Shown: piece after piece, positions 16,485 to 24,843 of the stretch | Layout: each line of letters starts with the position of its first letter | How positions within the stretch are numbered: the stretch's first letter is position 1 | Source of the DNA: an uncultured bacterium | GTDB taxonomy: Bacteria; Actinomycetota; Coriobacteriia; Coriobacteriales; Coriobacteriaceae | DNA length: 28,184 bases | Direction of reading: 5' to 3' | Assembly (NCBI GenBank): GCA_905216175.1 | Contig: CAJMSV010000014.1 | Span: forward strand, 1 to 28,184 | The notes under the pieces: model-generated | Told to the model about the DNA's origin: nothing | The model's input: only the letters and a program-made list of their open reading frames with translations | The model's database searches: none | Position numbers and translations under genes: made by a program

Positions 16485-17891
16485 ATGCGCCAAAACGGAT
16501 CCAACTTAAACGGGCGTTCGGGTGCGCGTCCGACGGCGCGCCGCGACCTGGGGCAGCTGCCCAGCGGTCAGCGCAAGCGTCACCGTAAACCCGGCGCGAT
16601 GTATCTCAACCATAGCCGCGGCTTTAGCGACCGCAGCGCTCGCATCGGCAACAGCCGCACGCCCCGTCGTTCGTCTCGCCTGCCCTATGCGCTCATTGCC
16701 GTGGGCTGTGCGCTCGTGCTGTTTATCGCTGCCGTCGTGGGCTACGTCAACCGCAGTGTGGACGTGGAGCTCAACGGCCAGAAGACCGCGGTGCGCGTGG
16801 GCTCTACGCTGCAGAATCTCATCGACGACCAGGAGTTGACTGACACCTACGACGCAGGCGACCTGCTGGCCGTCGATGACAGCGTGCTCAAGCGCCATGG
16901 GGGCGAAAAACTGTCGGTGAAGGTCGACGGCAAGCGCGTGAAACAGGGCAAATGGGATAGCCGCGAACTTGAGGGCGGCGAGAAGGTGACGGTCAAGGAT
17001 GGTCGTAACACCTACGAGAAGCACGAGGTTCAGGCTGCGGTTATCGAGCCCAAGCTCAAGGTCGAGGGTACGGGCGCTATCGAGTATGTGCAGACGTGGG
17101 GTGTCCAGGGCCGCTCCGAGGTGTGGGTTGGTGAGCAGTCGGGCAAGACGCAAGACCGCGGCGAGGTTGTGCCCGCCACCGATTGCGTTGTTGCGTGCGC
17201 CAGCGTGGCGCCCAAGGGCAACAAAAAGTACGTGGCGCTGACGTTTGACGAGGGTCCGAGCGGCGCCACCAAACAGATCTTGCAGGTGCTCAAGGAAAAG
17301 GGCGTCACCGCGACGTTCTTCCTTTCGGGCGATGCGGCCGAGGCCTCGCCTGCCACGGCCAAGGCGATTGCCGATGCCGGGTGCGAGATCGGATCCAACA
17401 GCTACAGCGACGATTCGCTCAAGGGTCAGGACCGTGAGGCGGTACGCGAACAGATCACGAAAGGCACCGATGCGATTAAGTCGGCGACCGGCGTGAAGAC
17501 GATGCTGCTGCGTGCTCCCTACGCTGCCTTTGACGAGCAAAACTGGATTGATGCGATGGACCTGGTCTCCGCCGTGGTCTCGTGGAATATCGACTCGGGC
17601 GACTGGCTGCTCAACGGTGCCGACGAGCAGGTCTCGACGGTGCTCGATTCGGTGACGCCGGGCAATATCGTGCTGCTCACCGATAGAGACGAATGCGCCG
17701 CGCAGACGCTCGAGGCGCTGCCGCAGATTATCGACGGCCTCATTGCCGACGGCTACAAGATCGTGACGCTCAGCGACCTGGTCAAGACGGACACGGCATT
17801 GAGCAAAAAGCTCACCTCGCTGACGAAGGTCACCATGCCCAAGGACGCCGTGTTCCCCCAACTTGCCGAGGACGAAGACACCACAGAGTAG
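16485..17891 (+). CDS. Membrane-anchored NodB-fold (polysaccharide deacetylase-like) protein, probable pseudoenzyme
   Basis: This 468-aa protein has a basic cytoplasmic start (1-66), one membrane helix (about 67-88), a DUF348-like ubiquitin-fold domain (about 91-116, VDVELNGQKTAVRVGSTLQN), a linker, and a NodB domain (about 248-430). Canonical deacetylases have TFDDGP, HxxxH, RxPY, DxxDW and LLHD. Here motif 1 is TFDEGP (D255, E256). The HxxxH positions are N305 and D309 (SNSYSDDSL). Motif 3 is RAPYA with R343, motif 4 is DSGDW (370-374), and motif 5 is LLTD with T399 in place of His. Most metal and catalytic histidines are therefore lost, so it probably binds glycan or peptidoglycan without cleaving it, or uses other chemistry. 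A purine-rich GGGGGAGG precedes the ATG. It may be the only gene in its transcript. Confidence 0.9.
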   Translation: MRQNGSNLNGRSGARPTARRDLGQLPSGQRKRHRKPGAMYLNHSRGFSDRSARIGNSRTPRRSSRLPYALIAVGCALVLFIAAVVGYVNRSVDVELNGQKTAVRVGSTLQNLIDDQELTDTYDAGDLLAVDDSVLKRHGGEKLSVKVDGKRVKQGKWDSRELEGGEKVTVKDGRNTYEKHEVQAAVIEPKLKVEGTGAIEYVQTWGVQGRSEVWVGEQSGKTQDRGEVVPATDCVVACASVAPKGNKKYVALTFDEGPSGATKQILQVLKEKGVTATFFLSGDAAEASPATAKAIADAGCEIGSNSYSDDSLKGQDREAVREQITKGTDAIKSATGVKTMLLRAPYAAFDEQNWIDAMDLVSAVVSWNIDSGDWLLNGADEQVSTVLDSVTPGNIVLLTDRDECAAQTLEALPQIIDGLIADGYKIVTLSDLVKTDTALSKKLTSLTKVTMPKDAVFPQLAEDEDTTE

Positions 17892-17928
17892 TCATTGGGT
17901 AGTCATTTAAGAACGTCCCCAATGACTA
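17890..17928. repeat. REP-like hairpin unit at the end of the deacetylase-like gene
   Basis: AGTCATTGGG (17890-17899) pairs perfectly with CCCAATGACT (17918-17927), and the unit GTCATTTAAGAACGTCCCC plus AATGAC (17902-17926) matches unit C at 5962-5986 exactly. The repeat overlaps the stop codon by two bases. It may also act as a weak transcript end. Confidence 0.72.
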
Positions 17929-18002
17929 TGTCACGGATGCGTCAGTGTTTGGTATGCCTGCAATGTGCAGCGCATAAATTCGATGCCGCAGGGCGATGCT
18001 GA

Positions 18003-18203
18003 TGCTATAGTTACTGCGGTTAATGAGGGTCAAGAGAAAGGTTACAGGTGAAATCCAAACCTCGACCATACAGTCGATGACCCCATGCAGGTGCTTTTTG
18101 CGCATGCACGGGGTGTAAGCGTCGAGCGGCGTGCCGCCCGCGCATGCGTATACATATCCAGAAGCCCCCGGACGCCGCACGCGCGGCCGCGTTCGGAGGA
18201 ATA
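18003..18203 (+). promoter_or_regulatory. Extended -10 promoter and structured leader of the Mg transport operon
   Basis: TGC plus TATAGT (18003-18011) is an extended -10 box; transcription would start near 18018 and leave about 190 nt before the first ORF. The leader holds an outer stem, CTCGAC in the 18062 region with GTCGAG near 18130. Inside it is a hairpin, ACCCCATGCA with TGCACGGGGT, that has one mismatch. I could not match it to the M-box consensus (no GGTGAGGCTCC segment) or to another riboswitch I know. The 328-nt gap 17892-18219 otherwise holds only the REP unit at 17890-17928 and the mini-ORF. Confidence 0.5.
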
Positions 18204-18236
18204 ATGATGGGGAGCACCATTGAATTATCTGAGTGA
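18204..18236 (+). CDS. Possible 10-codon leader peptide (MMGSTIELSE)
   Basis: GGAGGA (18195-18200) precedes tandem ATG codons at 18204 and 18207; the stronger spacing (6 nt) is to 18207. The frame reads MMGSTIELSE and ends at TGA 18234-18236. It overlaps the TTG start of the next gene (18220) in another frame, and its stop is one base before an in-frame ATG (18238) of that gene. This fits translational coupling or a regulatory leader. It could equally be chance, and the best Shine-Dalgarno of the operon would then serve no long ORF. Confidence 0.4.
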   Translation: MMGSTIELSE

Positions 18237-20064
18237 GATGCTCAAATTGCCGGTCTTGGACGTCGATGGCGAAAAGCTCGGCGTGGTCAACGATTTTGGT
18301 ATTGCTACCGGCGAAGTTTTTCCACACGTGACGTCGCTCGCGTTCCGCGGTCCCGGCAAGACGCCGTTTATGATCAGCTGGCGCAAATGGGTCGACCGTA
18401 TCGACGAGACGGGTGTACACCTTAAGACGTCGGCCACCGAAATCCGTTTTTCGTACCTGCAGCCGACCGAACTCTTGCTTGCCCGCGACGTGCTCAACAA
18501 GCAGATTGTCGACACGCAGGGCATGAAGGTCGTGCGCGTAAACGACATCAAGTTTTCCATGTCGGGCGAAAACCAGCTGCGCCTGCTGGGCGCCGAGGTC
18601 GGTGCCCGCGGTCTGCTACGCGCCATCAGCCCCGCGCTCGAGCATATCGTCGAAGGCTTTATGAAGCACCTGGGCAAGCCGCTCAGTGAGGACATCATCG
18701 CTTGGTCCTACATGGACCTGCTCGACCGCTCGACCAAGAACATTCAACTCTCGGTGTCGCACAAGACGCTCGGCGAGCTGCACCCTGCCGACATCGCCGA
18801 CATTATCGAGCAGCTCGACCCGCGCCTGCGTGCGCAGGTGTTTGCGCAGCTCGATACTGCCCAGGCCGCCGAGGCCATCTCGGAGTTCGATGACGACGAG
18901 CTTATGACCGAGATGCTCGAGGGCCTGTCCGATACCGACGCATCGTCGATGCTGGCCATGATGGACCCGGACGACGCTGCCGACCTGATCGACGAACTCG
19001 ATTATGAGAAGGCCGAGAAGCTCCTGCGCCTGATGGGCGTCAAGGAGGAGAAGGCGATTCGTAATCTGCTGGGCTACGAGGACAACACCGCCGGCCGCAT
19101 CATGACCTCGGAGTTTGTCTCGCTGCCCGCCACGGCGACGGTCGGCGACGCCATCGAGGCGATTCGCAAGCTCGACGAGGACTTTGAGAGCGTCTATTAC
19201 GTCTATACCGAGGACCCGAGCGGCATGCTGACGGGCGTGCTTTCGCTGCGCACGCTGATCGTGGCCGACCGCGACGCCACGCTGGGCCAGCTCGCCTATC
19301 ACGATCTGGTCTACGTGTCACCCGACGAGGACCAGGAAGACGTGACGGACGAGATGACCAAGTACGACCTGGTTGCCATCCCTGTCTGCGACGAGAACCG
19401 TCATATCCTGGGCATCGTGACCTTCGACGACGCCATGGACGTTATTGCCGAGGAGCATCAGGAGGACCTGCAGATCGCCGGTGTCGGCTCGGGCGATAGC
19501 GCGTCGGACGACTCGACGAACGTGCTCAGCTGGTTCGTGCATCGTCAGTACTGGGTCGTCGTGTGGGGCATCGCCTCGTGCATCATGGCAACGGTGCTGG
19601 GGACGGCGCTGGGCTCCGCGCATTTGGTGGTGTTCCCCATGTGCGCCATGCCGCTCGTGTTGCTGGCTGCCTCGCGTATGGTGTCGTTCGTCAAGAACTA
19701 CTTCCTGGAGTATGACGGTCACGACGACGAGCCCAAGCCGTATCTGGGGTTCTTCTTCCAGAGCACGGGCATGGGCCTGATTCTGTCACTCGTGACCTAT
19801 CTGTGCGCCCAGCTGGTGCGCACCGCTGCGTTCCCCGATGCGCCCATGTTTGAGGAGCAACTCTTTACCGGGTGCTTTAATATCGCTGCCATCATTTGCC
19901 TAGTTGGCAACATGAGCGCCGTGATTTACCTGATGGTGCTGTTCTGGCGTGACGAGCATGACCTCAACACGTCGGGCACCGCCATGAACGTTATTGCCGT
20001 CATGATCTCGTGCGTAGCGTACTGCGCCGCTGCGGTGCTGCTCACCATGTCGGTCATGGGTTAG
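18220..20064 (+). CDS. MgtE-like protein with PRC-like N-terminus, CBS pair and atypical membrane domain
   Basis: This 614-aa protein opens with a PRC-barrel-like stretch (about 9-30, LPVLDVDGEKLGVVNDFGIA). An MgtE_N superhelix follows from about 185 to 290 (ELHPADIADIIEQLDPRLRA; MDPDDAADLIDELDYEKAEK), then two CBS repeats at about 294-415. A membrane block of five to six helices starts at about 440. The membrane part lacks the glycine-rich pore signature I expect of MgtE, and the length exceeds the usual 450 aa, so it may be a Mg2+ sensor or accessory subunit instead of a channel. The start is TTG at 18220 with GGGGAG 5 nt upstream; ATG 18238 is the alternative. It is the first long gene of an operon with the NRMT gene. 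Confidence 0.88.
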   Translation: MNYLSEMLKLPVLDVDGEKLGVVNDFGIATGEVFPHVTSLAFRGPGKTPFMISWRKWVDRIDETGVHLKTSATEIRFSYLQPTELLLARDVLNKQIVDTQGMKVVRVNDIKFSMSGENQLRLLGAEVGARGLLRAISPALEHIVEGFMKHLGKPLSEDIIAWSYMDLLDRSTKNIQLSVSHKTLGELHPADIADIIEQLDPRLRAQVFAQLDTAQAAEAISEFDDDELMTEMLEGLSDTDASSMLAMMDPDDAADLIDELDYEKAEKLLRLMGVKEEKAIRNLLGYEDNTAGRIMTSEFVSLPATATVGDAIEAIRKLDEDFESVYYVYTEDPSGMLTGVLSLRTLIVADRDATLGQLAYHDLVYVSPDEDQEDVTDEMTKYDLVAIPVCDENRHILGIVTFDDAMDVIAEEHQEDLQIAGVGSGDSASDDSTNVLSWFVHRQYWVVVWGIASCIMATVLGTALGSAHLVVFPMCAMPLVLLAASRMVSFVKNYFLEYDGHDDEPKPYLGFFFQSTGMGLILSLVTYLCAQLVRTAAFPDAPMFEEQLFTGCFNIAAIICLVGNMSAVIYLMVLFWRDEHDLNTSGTAMNVIAVMISCVAYCAAAVLLTMSVMG

Positions 20065-20072
20065 GTGGTCGC

Positions 20073-21335
20073 GTGCAAAATACCAAGCAAAAGTCGGGCA
20101 CCAAGCAAAAGTTGACCATCGCGGCCATCTTTGGCGCTATGGGTCCCGGTCTGCTGGCGGCGCTTTCGGGCAATGACGCCGGCGGCATTGCAACGTATTC
20201 CAGCGCGGGTGCCAGCTATGGCTACAAGATGCTCTGGATGCTTCCCGTCATGACTGTGCTGCTCATCGTGACGCAGGAGACCGCTGCGCGCTGCGGCTGC
20301 GTCACGGGCAAGGGCCTGGCATCGCTCATTCGCGAGCGCTTTGGCGTGCGCAAGAGTGTACTTGCTATGGCGGCGCTGTTGATCGCCAACACGGCTGTGA
20401 CCATTTCGGAGTTTGCGGGCATCGCCAGCGGCCTTGCCCTCTTTGGCGTGCCGGCGAGCATTTCGGTGCCGCTGGTGGCGCTGCTGGTGTGGATGCTTAC
20501 CATGTCGGGCAGCTTCCAGCGCATCGAGAAGATTCTGCTGCTGGTGAGCTGCGTGTTCGTGACCTATATTGTCGCCGCGTTTATGGCTGGCCCCAACTGG
20601 GGTGAGGTCGCGGTCGACCTGGTCGTGCCTAACATTCAAAATGACCCCAGCTACGTGTCGCTCGTGGTCGCAACGATCGGTACCACCATCGCGCCGTGGA
20701 TGATTTTCTTGGCGCAGAACAACGTGGTCGATAAGAACGCGGGCGAGGACGATATCGCGCTGCAGCGCATCGATACCGTGAGCGGCTCGCTTGCCGCCGA
20801 TGTCATTGCCGGCTTTATTATCATCACGACCGGTACGGTGTTGTTCCCGGCGGGTATTCAGATTAGCGATGCTGCCGATGCCGCCCGCGCGTTGGAGCCT
20901 ATTGCGGGTCAGTGGTCCACGGTACTGTTTGCCTCGGGCCTGGTCGCGGCGAGCTTCTTGGCTGCCTGCGTGCTGCCGGGCGTTACGTCGAGCGCTATCT
21001 GCGAGGCATTTGGCTGGGAGCGCGGTGCCGACCGCAGCTGGGACGAGGCCCCGGTCTATCGCGGCATCATTACGGCCATCATCGGTATCTCTGCCGTGCT
21101 GGTGCTTATGCCCGGCGTCGATCTGTTCCAGATTATGATGACCTCACAGGTCATCAATGGTGTGCTGTTGCCCGTGGTTCTGGTGTTCCAGGTGGTTATC
21201 GCAGCCGACCGTCACATTATGGGTGCCAACCGCAACGGCCGCGTGTGGAATGTGCTCACTTGGGCGACTATCGGTGTGATTACGGTGCTCACGGTCGTCA
21301 TGTTTGTTCTGCAGGCGATGGGCTACAGCGCTTAA
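20073..21335 (+). CDS. NRAMP-related Mg2+ transporter (NRMT type)
   Basis: This 420-aa protein has about eleven membrane helices and an SLC11/NRAMP fold (GPGLLAALSGNDAGGIATYS; GASYGY). In classical NRAMP Mn/Fe carriers TM1 has DPGN and TM6 has MPH. Here they read DAGG (35-38) and APW (207-209), so the metal-selecting Asn and Met are replaced by Gly and Ala. These changes mark the NRMT branch, which transports Mg2+ and was characterised in Eggerthella lenta, another coriobacterium. GTG 20073, 8 nt after the MgtE-like stop and preceded by AGGTGG, is a better start than upstream codons inside that gene. It is the second gene of the operon and is followed by a strong terminator. Confidence 0.9.
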   Translation: MQNTKQKSGTKQKLTIAAIFGAMGPGLLAALSGNDAGGIATYSSAGASYGYKMLWMLPVMTVLLIVTQETAARCGCVTGKGLASLIRERFGVRKSVLAMAALLIANTAVTISEFAGIASGLALFGVPASISVPLVALLVWMLTMSGSFQRIEKILLLVSCVFVTYIVAAFMAGPNWGEVAVDLVVPNIQNDPSYVSLVVATIGTTIAPWMIFLAQNNVVDKNAGEDDIALQRIDTVSGSLAADVIAGFIIITTGTVLFPAGIQISDAADAARALEPIAGQWSTVLFASGLVAASFLAACVLPGVTSSAICEAFGWERGADRSWDEAPVYRGIITAIIGISAVLVLMPGVDLFQIMMTSQVINGVLLPVVLVFQVVIAADRHIMGANRNGRVWNVLTWATIGVITVLTVVMFVLQAMGYSA

Positions 21336-21354
21336 CGCCCACTTTTGCTTCCGA

Positions 21355-21389
21355 ACAGGCCGCAGCGATGGGCTGCGGCCTGTTTTTTT
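21355..21389 (+). terminator. Rho-independent terminator after the NRMT gene
   Basis: A perfect 11-bp stem, ACAGGCCGCAG (21355-21365) with CTGCGGCCTGT (21373-21383), and a 7-nt loop are followed by seven T residues. It ends the MgtE-like/NRMT operon. Confidence 0.92.
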
Positions 21390-21446
21390 GCCCACGACCT
21401 CTTGGGGCCGGCTCGAAAAGAGTGATTTTGGGTTGTTTGCTGCAGG

Positions 21447-23663
21447 TTACTTGTCGGTGCCCAGCTTGTGCGGCTTGAAGGCAAGCGCATTGACGAGTGC
21501 GTCGGTGGCAGACTTGACGGCTGCCGGCTGCGAATCGTTGACGTGATCCTCGGGATGCACGGGCAGGTCCTTCTTGACGGCATCGTGGATCAAGTTGAGG
21601 TACTCAGTCACGCCAGTGGTCGATAGATGCGTACCATCGCCATCGAACAGGTCGTTGCGGTTGGCACTGTATCCGTACCAGTCGATAACGCGTACGTTCT
21701 TGTAGCGCGTAGCGGCGTTGGCGATGGCCTGGTTGGTAGAGCCAACCCACGGCTGCGGGCTGCGCGTGTTCACAAACACCACAATACGCTTATCTCCTGC
21801 ATCGGCCATGATGGCGTCGATTTGGTCGTCGGTTACCAAGCCGTTGGTGCCCAGCGCAAAGACCACGATCTTGCCGGCAAGGTTCTGCTGGATATAGCCT
21901 TCAAATGTCGCACGGCCCGCATCAAACTGGCGGCCCTTTTCGGCATCGATATGGCTGTGCGGGAACACGCCGTCAAAGGAATCAACGGCGCGCAGCGACA
22001 CGGAGTCACCGATCATCAACAGGTCGTAGGAGCCGTCGGGGAAGCCGTCGTTGTCCTTGTCGGTGTCGTCGGCCGCCTGCTGGTCGGTGGGTGCGGCGTT
22101 CTTGGCTTCCTTGTTCAGAACTTCGGCGCCCTCGCCGCTCAGCGCAGACGTCTCGGGCTCAAAGATCAGGCCGCCCAGTGCAACGACCAACACGACAGCG
22201 CAGGCTGCACAGGCAGGGACGTGCGCGCGCACCCAGTTGGCGGGCGTGGCGGTGCCGTCGCGGAACTCGGATACGGTGCGCCCAAAGGCGCCCTTTCTAA
22301 ACGGCGTCTCGATAAAGCGATATGAGCATTCGGCCACGGCGACCACCAACAGCACCTGCAAAATGTACTGCCACCACGGTGTATCGTTGATGTTGGCGAC
22401 CGGGTTCATAAGCAACAGCAGCGGATAGTGCCACAGGTAGATGCTGTATGAGCGCTTGCCAACCCACACGAGCGGCTCGGCGGACAGCGCGCGGGCAACC
22501 ATTCCCTGGGGCTGCACGCAGGCCGCGATGACCATGAGCGTGAGGATCGAGCACAGCAGTGTGCCTCCGCGATACTGGAAGGCGGTGTAGCCGTTGGTGA
22601 GCGCGACCATGGCGGCAAGGCCAACCAGACCCACGACGCCCAACACATCGATGGATGCGGGCGAGGACCAAAAGCGCACGAGGGCGCTCGGCTGTGCCGG
22701 GGCGGCCTCGGCTGATTCGTCGGCCTTCTCGCCAGGCTTGCCCTCGGCGTTCTTGCCGTGCTTGGCGGCGCCAGCTAGGCGATTGAGCCCCAAACGACGA
22801 GCGAGACGCACCGGCGCCAGGTCGCGATCGGGGATAAAGGCCATCCAGGCGCCCAGCAGCAGCGAGAACACGCGGGTGTCGGTGCCGTAGTACACGCGGC
22901 TGGGGTCGGCGGCAGGGTTGTAAAGCACCATCATGGCGAGGGCAGATACCGCGGCAAGGCCCAGAACCACGCGGCGCGTGTTGGGTTTGCTCACATGCAT
23001 GGATACCATGGCAAACAGCAGTGGCGGCCAAATCAGGTAGAACTGTTCCTCGATGGCAAGCGACCAAAAGTGCGTGAGCGGCGAGGGGTCGCCCAGAGCA
23101 TTGAAGTACGAGACGTTCTGGGCGATCTGCCACCAGTTGTTGAAGAACAACAGCGACGGCAGGATGTCGGGGCGCATCTTGGTGAGCATCACGTGGTTGA
23201 AGACGGTGCACAGAGCACAGGTCACCACCACGACGGTCACCACGGCGGGGACCAGGCGACGGATGCGGCGGATCCAGAAGCTCTTGAGGTCGATGCGGCC
23301 GGTCTTAGCGACTTCGTTGAGCAGCAAGCGCGTGATCAGATAGCCCGAAAGCACAAAGAAGATCGTGACGCCGAGCAGGCCGCCCTGCGCCCACGTGAGG
23401 TTAAGGTGATAGAGCACCACCGCGACGACGGCGAGCGTACGCAGACCGTCGAGTGCAGGGATGTAGCGGGACTTGGGGCGAGCAGGCGTCTGCTCCGCGG
23501 CGGGAGTGTTGGCGCGGCCCGCGTTGTTGGCAGAAGCGCGATGGGGGCTCGCGGTGCGTCGCGGTTCGTTGGCACGGCGTTCGCCCTTCACGCGTTCGTG
23601 CGGCGCCGGCTCGTTGCCCGTGCGGCGTCGACCGCGCGAGCCCGATTGCGAGAGTTGTTCCAT
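21447..23663 (-). CDS. OatA-like acyltransferase (acyltransferase 3 plus SGNH domain)
   Basis: This 738-aa envelope protein probably O-acetylates peptidoglycan or another glycan. A long basic cytoplasmic start (1-65) precedes the acyltransferase-3 membrane domain (about 66-450: RYIPALDGLRTLAV, H86 in LYHLN, FFVLSGYLITRLL, FWIRRIRRLVPA, THFWSLAIEEQFYLIWP). A further helix lies at about 482-500. The extracytoplasmic SGNH domain (about 545-700) shows S554 in IGDSVSLRA, N607 in LGTNG and D676/H679 in DGDGTHL. The full catalytic triad is present. A linker, TDKDNDGFPDG (534-544), resembles a Ca2+-binding loop. The start is ATG 23663, with a weak GGATGATG upstream. The flanking genes are unrelated, so it is probably monocistronic. 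Confidence 0.94.
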   Translation of the reverse strand: MEQLSQSGSRGRRRTGNEPAPHERVKGERRANEPRRTASPHRASANNAGRANTPAAEQTPARPKSRYIPALDGLRTLAVVAVVLYHLNLTWAQGGLLGVTIFFVLSGYLITRLLLNEVAKTGRIDLKSFWIRRIRRLVPAVVTVVVVTCALCTVFNHVMLTKMRPDILPSLLFFNNWWQIAQNVSYFNALGDPSPLTHFWSLAIEEQFYLIWPPLLFAMVSMHVSKPNTRRVVLGLAAVSALAMMVLYNPAADPSRVYYGTDTRVFSLLLGAWMAFIPDRDLAPVRLARRLGLNRLAGAAKHGKNAEGKPGEKADESAEAAPAQPSALVRFWSSPASIDVLGVVGLVGLAAMVALTNGYTAFQYRGGTLLCSILTLMVIAACVQPQGMVARALSAEPLVWVGKRSYSIYLWHYPLLLLMNPVANINDTPWWQYILQVLLVVAVAECSYRFIETPFRKGAFGRTVSEFRDGTATPANWVRAHVPACAACAVVLVVALGGLIFEPETSALSGEGAEVLNKEAKNAAPTDQQAADDTDKDNDGFPDGSYDLLMIGDSVSLRAVDSFDGVFPHSHIDAEKGRQFDAGRATFEGYIQQNLAGKIVVFALGTNGLVTDDQIDAIMADAGDKRIVVFVNTRSPQPWVGSTNQAIANAATRYKNVRVIDWYGYSANRNDLFDGDGTHLSTTGVTEYLNLIHDAVKKDLPVHPEDHVNDSQPAAVKSATDALVNALAFKPHKLGTDK

Positions 23664-23702
23664 AAAACATCATCCAATGACGAGAATAATCAGCACGCCT
23701 TC

Positions 23703-23786
23703 ATTGTAGCTGCCTGCTCCTGTGAATGCTTGCTGCTGGCGCAAGCTCAAGCGCGCGTCCACATCAAAGTGAACTAAAGTTATAGG
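23703..23786. promoter_or_regulatory. Divergent promoters of oatA-like and ribokinase genes
   Basis: For the ribokinase (+), TCCACA (23758-23763) and TATAGG (23781-23786) are separated by 17 bp. For the acyltransferase (-), TACAAT is the complement of 23703-23708, about 40 nt before the ATG; its -35 is not clear. Confidence 0.5.
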
Positions 23787-23850
23787 GGGTGCGAGAGTGC
23801 ACGATCGACGGCCGGCGGTGGGCATAAGGCCCGCAGATGAGGAGGTTTCC

Positions 23851-24813
23851 ATGGCAGATCGCGGCATCGTTGCGGTGTTCGGCAGCATGAACATGGACCT
23901 TTCGGTGGCGTGCGAGCGCATACCGCGTGCGGGCGAGACCGTCGGTGGTAGCGGTTTTATCACCAACGCCGGCGGTAAGGGCGCCAACCAGGCCGTCGCC
24001 GCTGCGCGCATGGGTGCGCGCACGTGCATGATCGGCGCGGTCGGTCGCGACGCGTTCGGCGCGTCGCTCGTGGTGGGGCTCCAAGACGCCGGCGTGGACT
24101 GTGGCTTTGTAGTGCATCGCGATGACGTGGAGACGGGAACGGCGACCATCATTCGCTGCGAGGGCGACAACCGCATCATACTGTCACCGGGCGCCAACCA
24201 TGCGCTTACGGGCGCGGACGTTGCCTGCGCGTTGAGGCGTCTGGTGGCCCATGAGCTCGACGGCAACGCCAGCGAGATTGCCCCGGCTGCCGGAGGCGTC
24301 TTTATCGCCCAGGGCGAATGTGACCTTGCGGCGACGGCCGAGGCGCTTGTTTGCGCTCACGAGCTGGGGTTCTATACGGTCTTTAATCCAGCGCCTGCTT
24401 GTGAGTTGCCTGCGGAGGTCTGGTCTGCGGTCGACTTGGTCTGCCCCAACGAGACCGAGTGCCAGGTGCTGACGGGTATCCTGCCCAAGGACGATGAGAG
24501 CTGCGTCGCCGCGCTCAAAGCCCTGCTTGCCAAGGGCGCCAGCGCCGCGGTCATCACGCTGGGCGGCGCCGGCTCAGTTACGCTCGGCGATGGCGGTGAG
24601 CTGCTGCGCATGCCGGCACTTTCGAGCACGGTAGTCGATACCACGGCCGCCGGCGATACGTTTATCGGCGCGTTGGCGGCGGCTCGCCTAGAGGGCCTGC
24701 CGCTCTTTGAGTGCATGGCCGCGGGTGCTCGCGCCTCGGCAGTGACGGTGTCGCGCCTGGGCGCTCAGCAATCGATTCCCACGCGCGCCGAAGTTGAACA
24801 TTGGTTTGGTTAA
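23851..24813 (+). CDS. rbsK: Ribokinase (PfkB family)
   Basis: This 320-aa cytosolic sugar kinase phosphorylates ribose to ribose 5-phosphate. It shows GSMNMDLSV (11-19), the substrate-binding GGKGANQA (41-48), TVFNPAPA, and the ATP/anion-hole motif DTTAAGDTF (263-271) with base D269. The length is typical of RbsK. ATG 23851 is supported by GGAGG (23841-23845) 5 nt upstream; the in-frame extension to 23797 is unlikely. The next gene, 30 nt later, is a nucleoside hydrolase, so the pair would cleave ribonucleosides and capture the released ribose. Deoxyribokinase or another pentose kinase is possible, but the context favours ribose. Confidence 0.9.
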   Translation: MADRGIVAVFGSMNMDLSVACERIPRAGETVGGSGFITNAGGKGANQAVAAARMGARTCMIGAVGRDAFGASLVVGLQDAGVDCGFVVHRDDVETGTATIIRCEGDNRIILSPGANHALTGADVACALRRLVAHELDGNASEIAPAAGGVFIAQGECDLAATAEALVCAHELGFYTVFNPAPACELPAEVWSAVDLVCPNETECQVLTGILPKDDESCVAALKALLAKGASAAVITLGGAGSVTLGDGGELLRMPALSSTVVDTTAAGDTFIGALAAARLEGLPLFECMAAGARASAVTVSRLGAQQSIPTRAEVEHWFG

Positions 24814-24843
24814 ACGATAAAGACGGAGAAGCGGAGTAGAACA

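Noticed and set aside
16485..17891. Active peptidoglycan deacetylase
   Set aside because: The HxxxH metal ligands and the catalytic His of LLHD are absent.
18018..18203. M-box Mg2+ riboswitch
   Set aside because: The expected GGTGAGGCTCC core and the following conserved segments were not found by eye, so the leader is left unclassified.
20073..21335. Classical Mn2+/Fe2+ NRAMP (MntH)
   Set aside because: The DPGN and MPH metal motifs are replaced by DAGG and APW, which fits the Mg2+-type NRMT branch.
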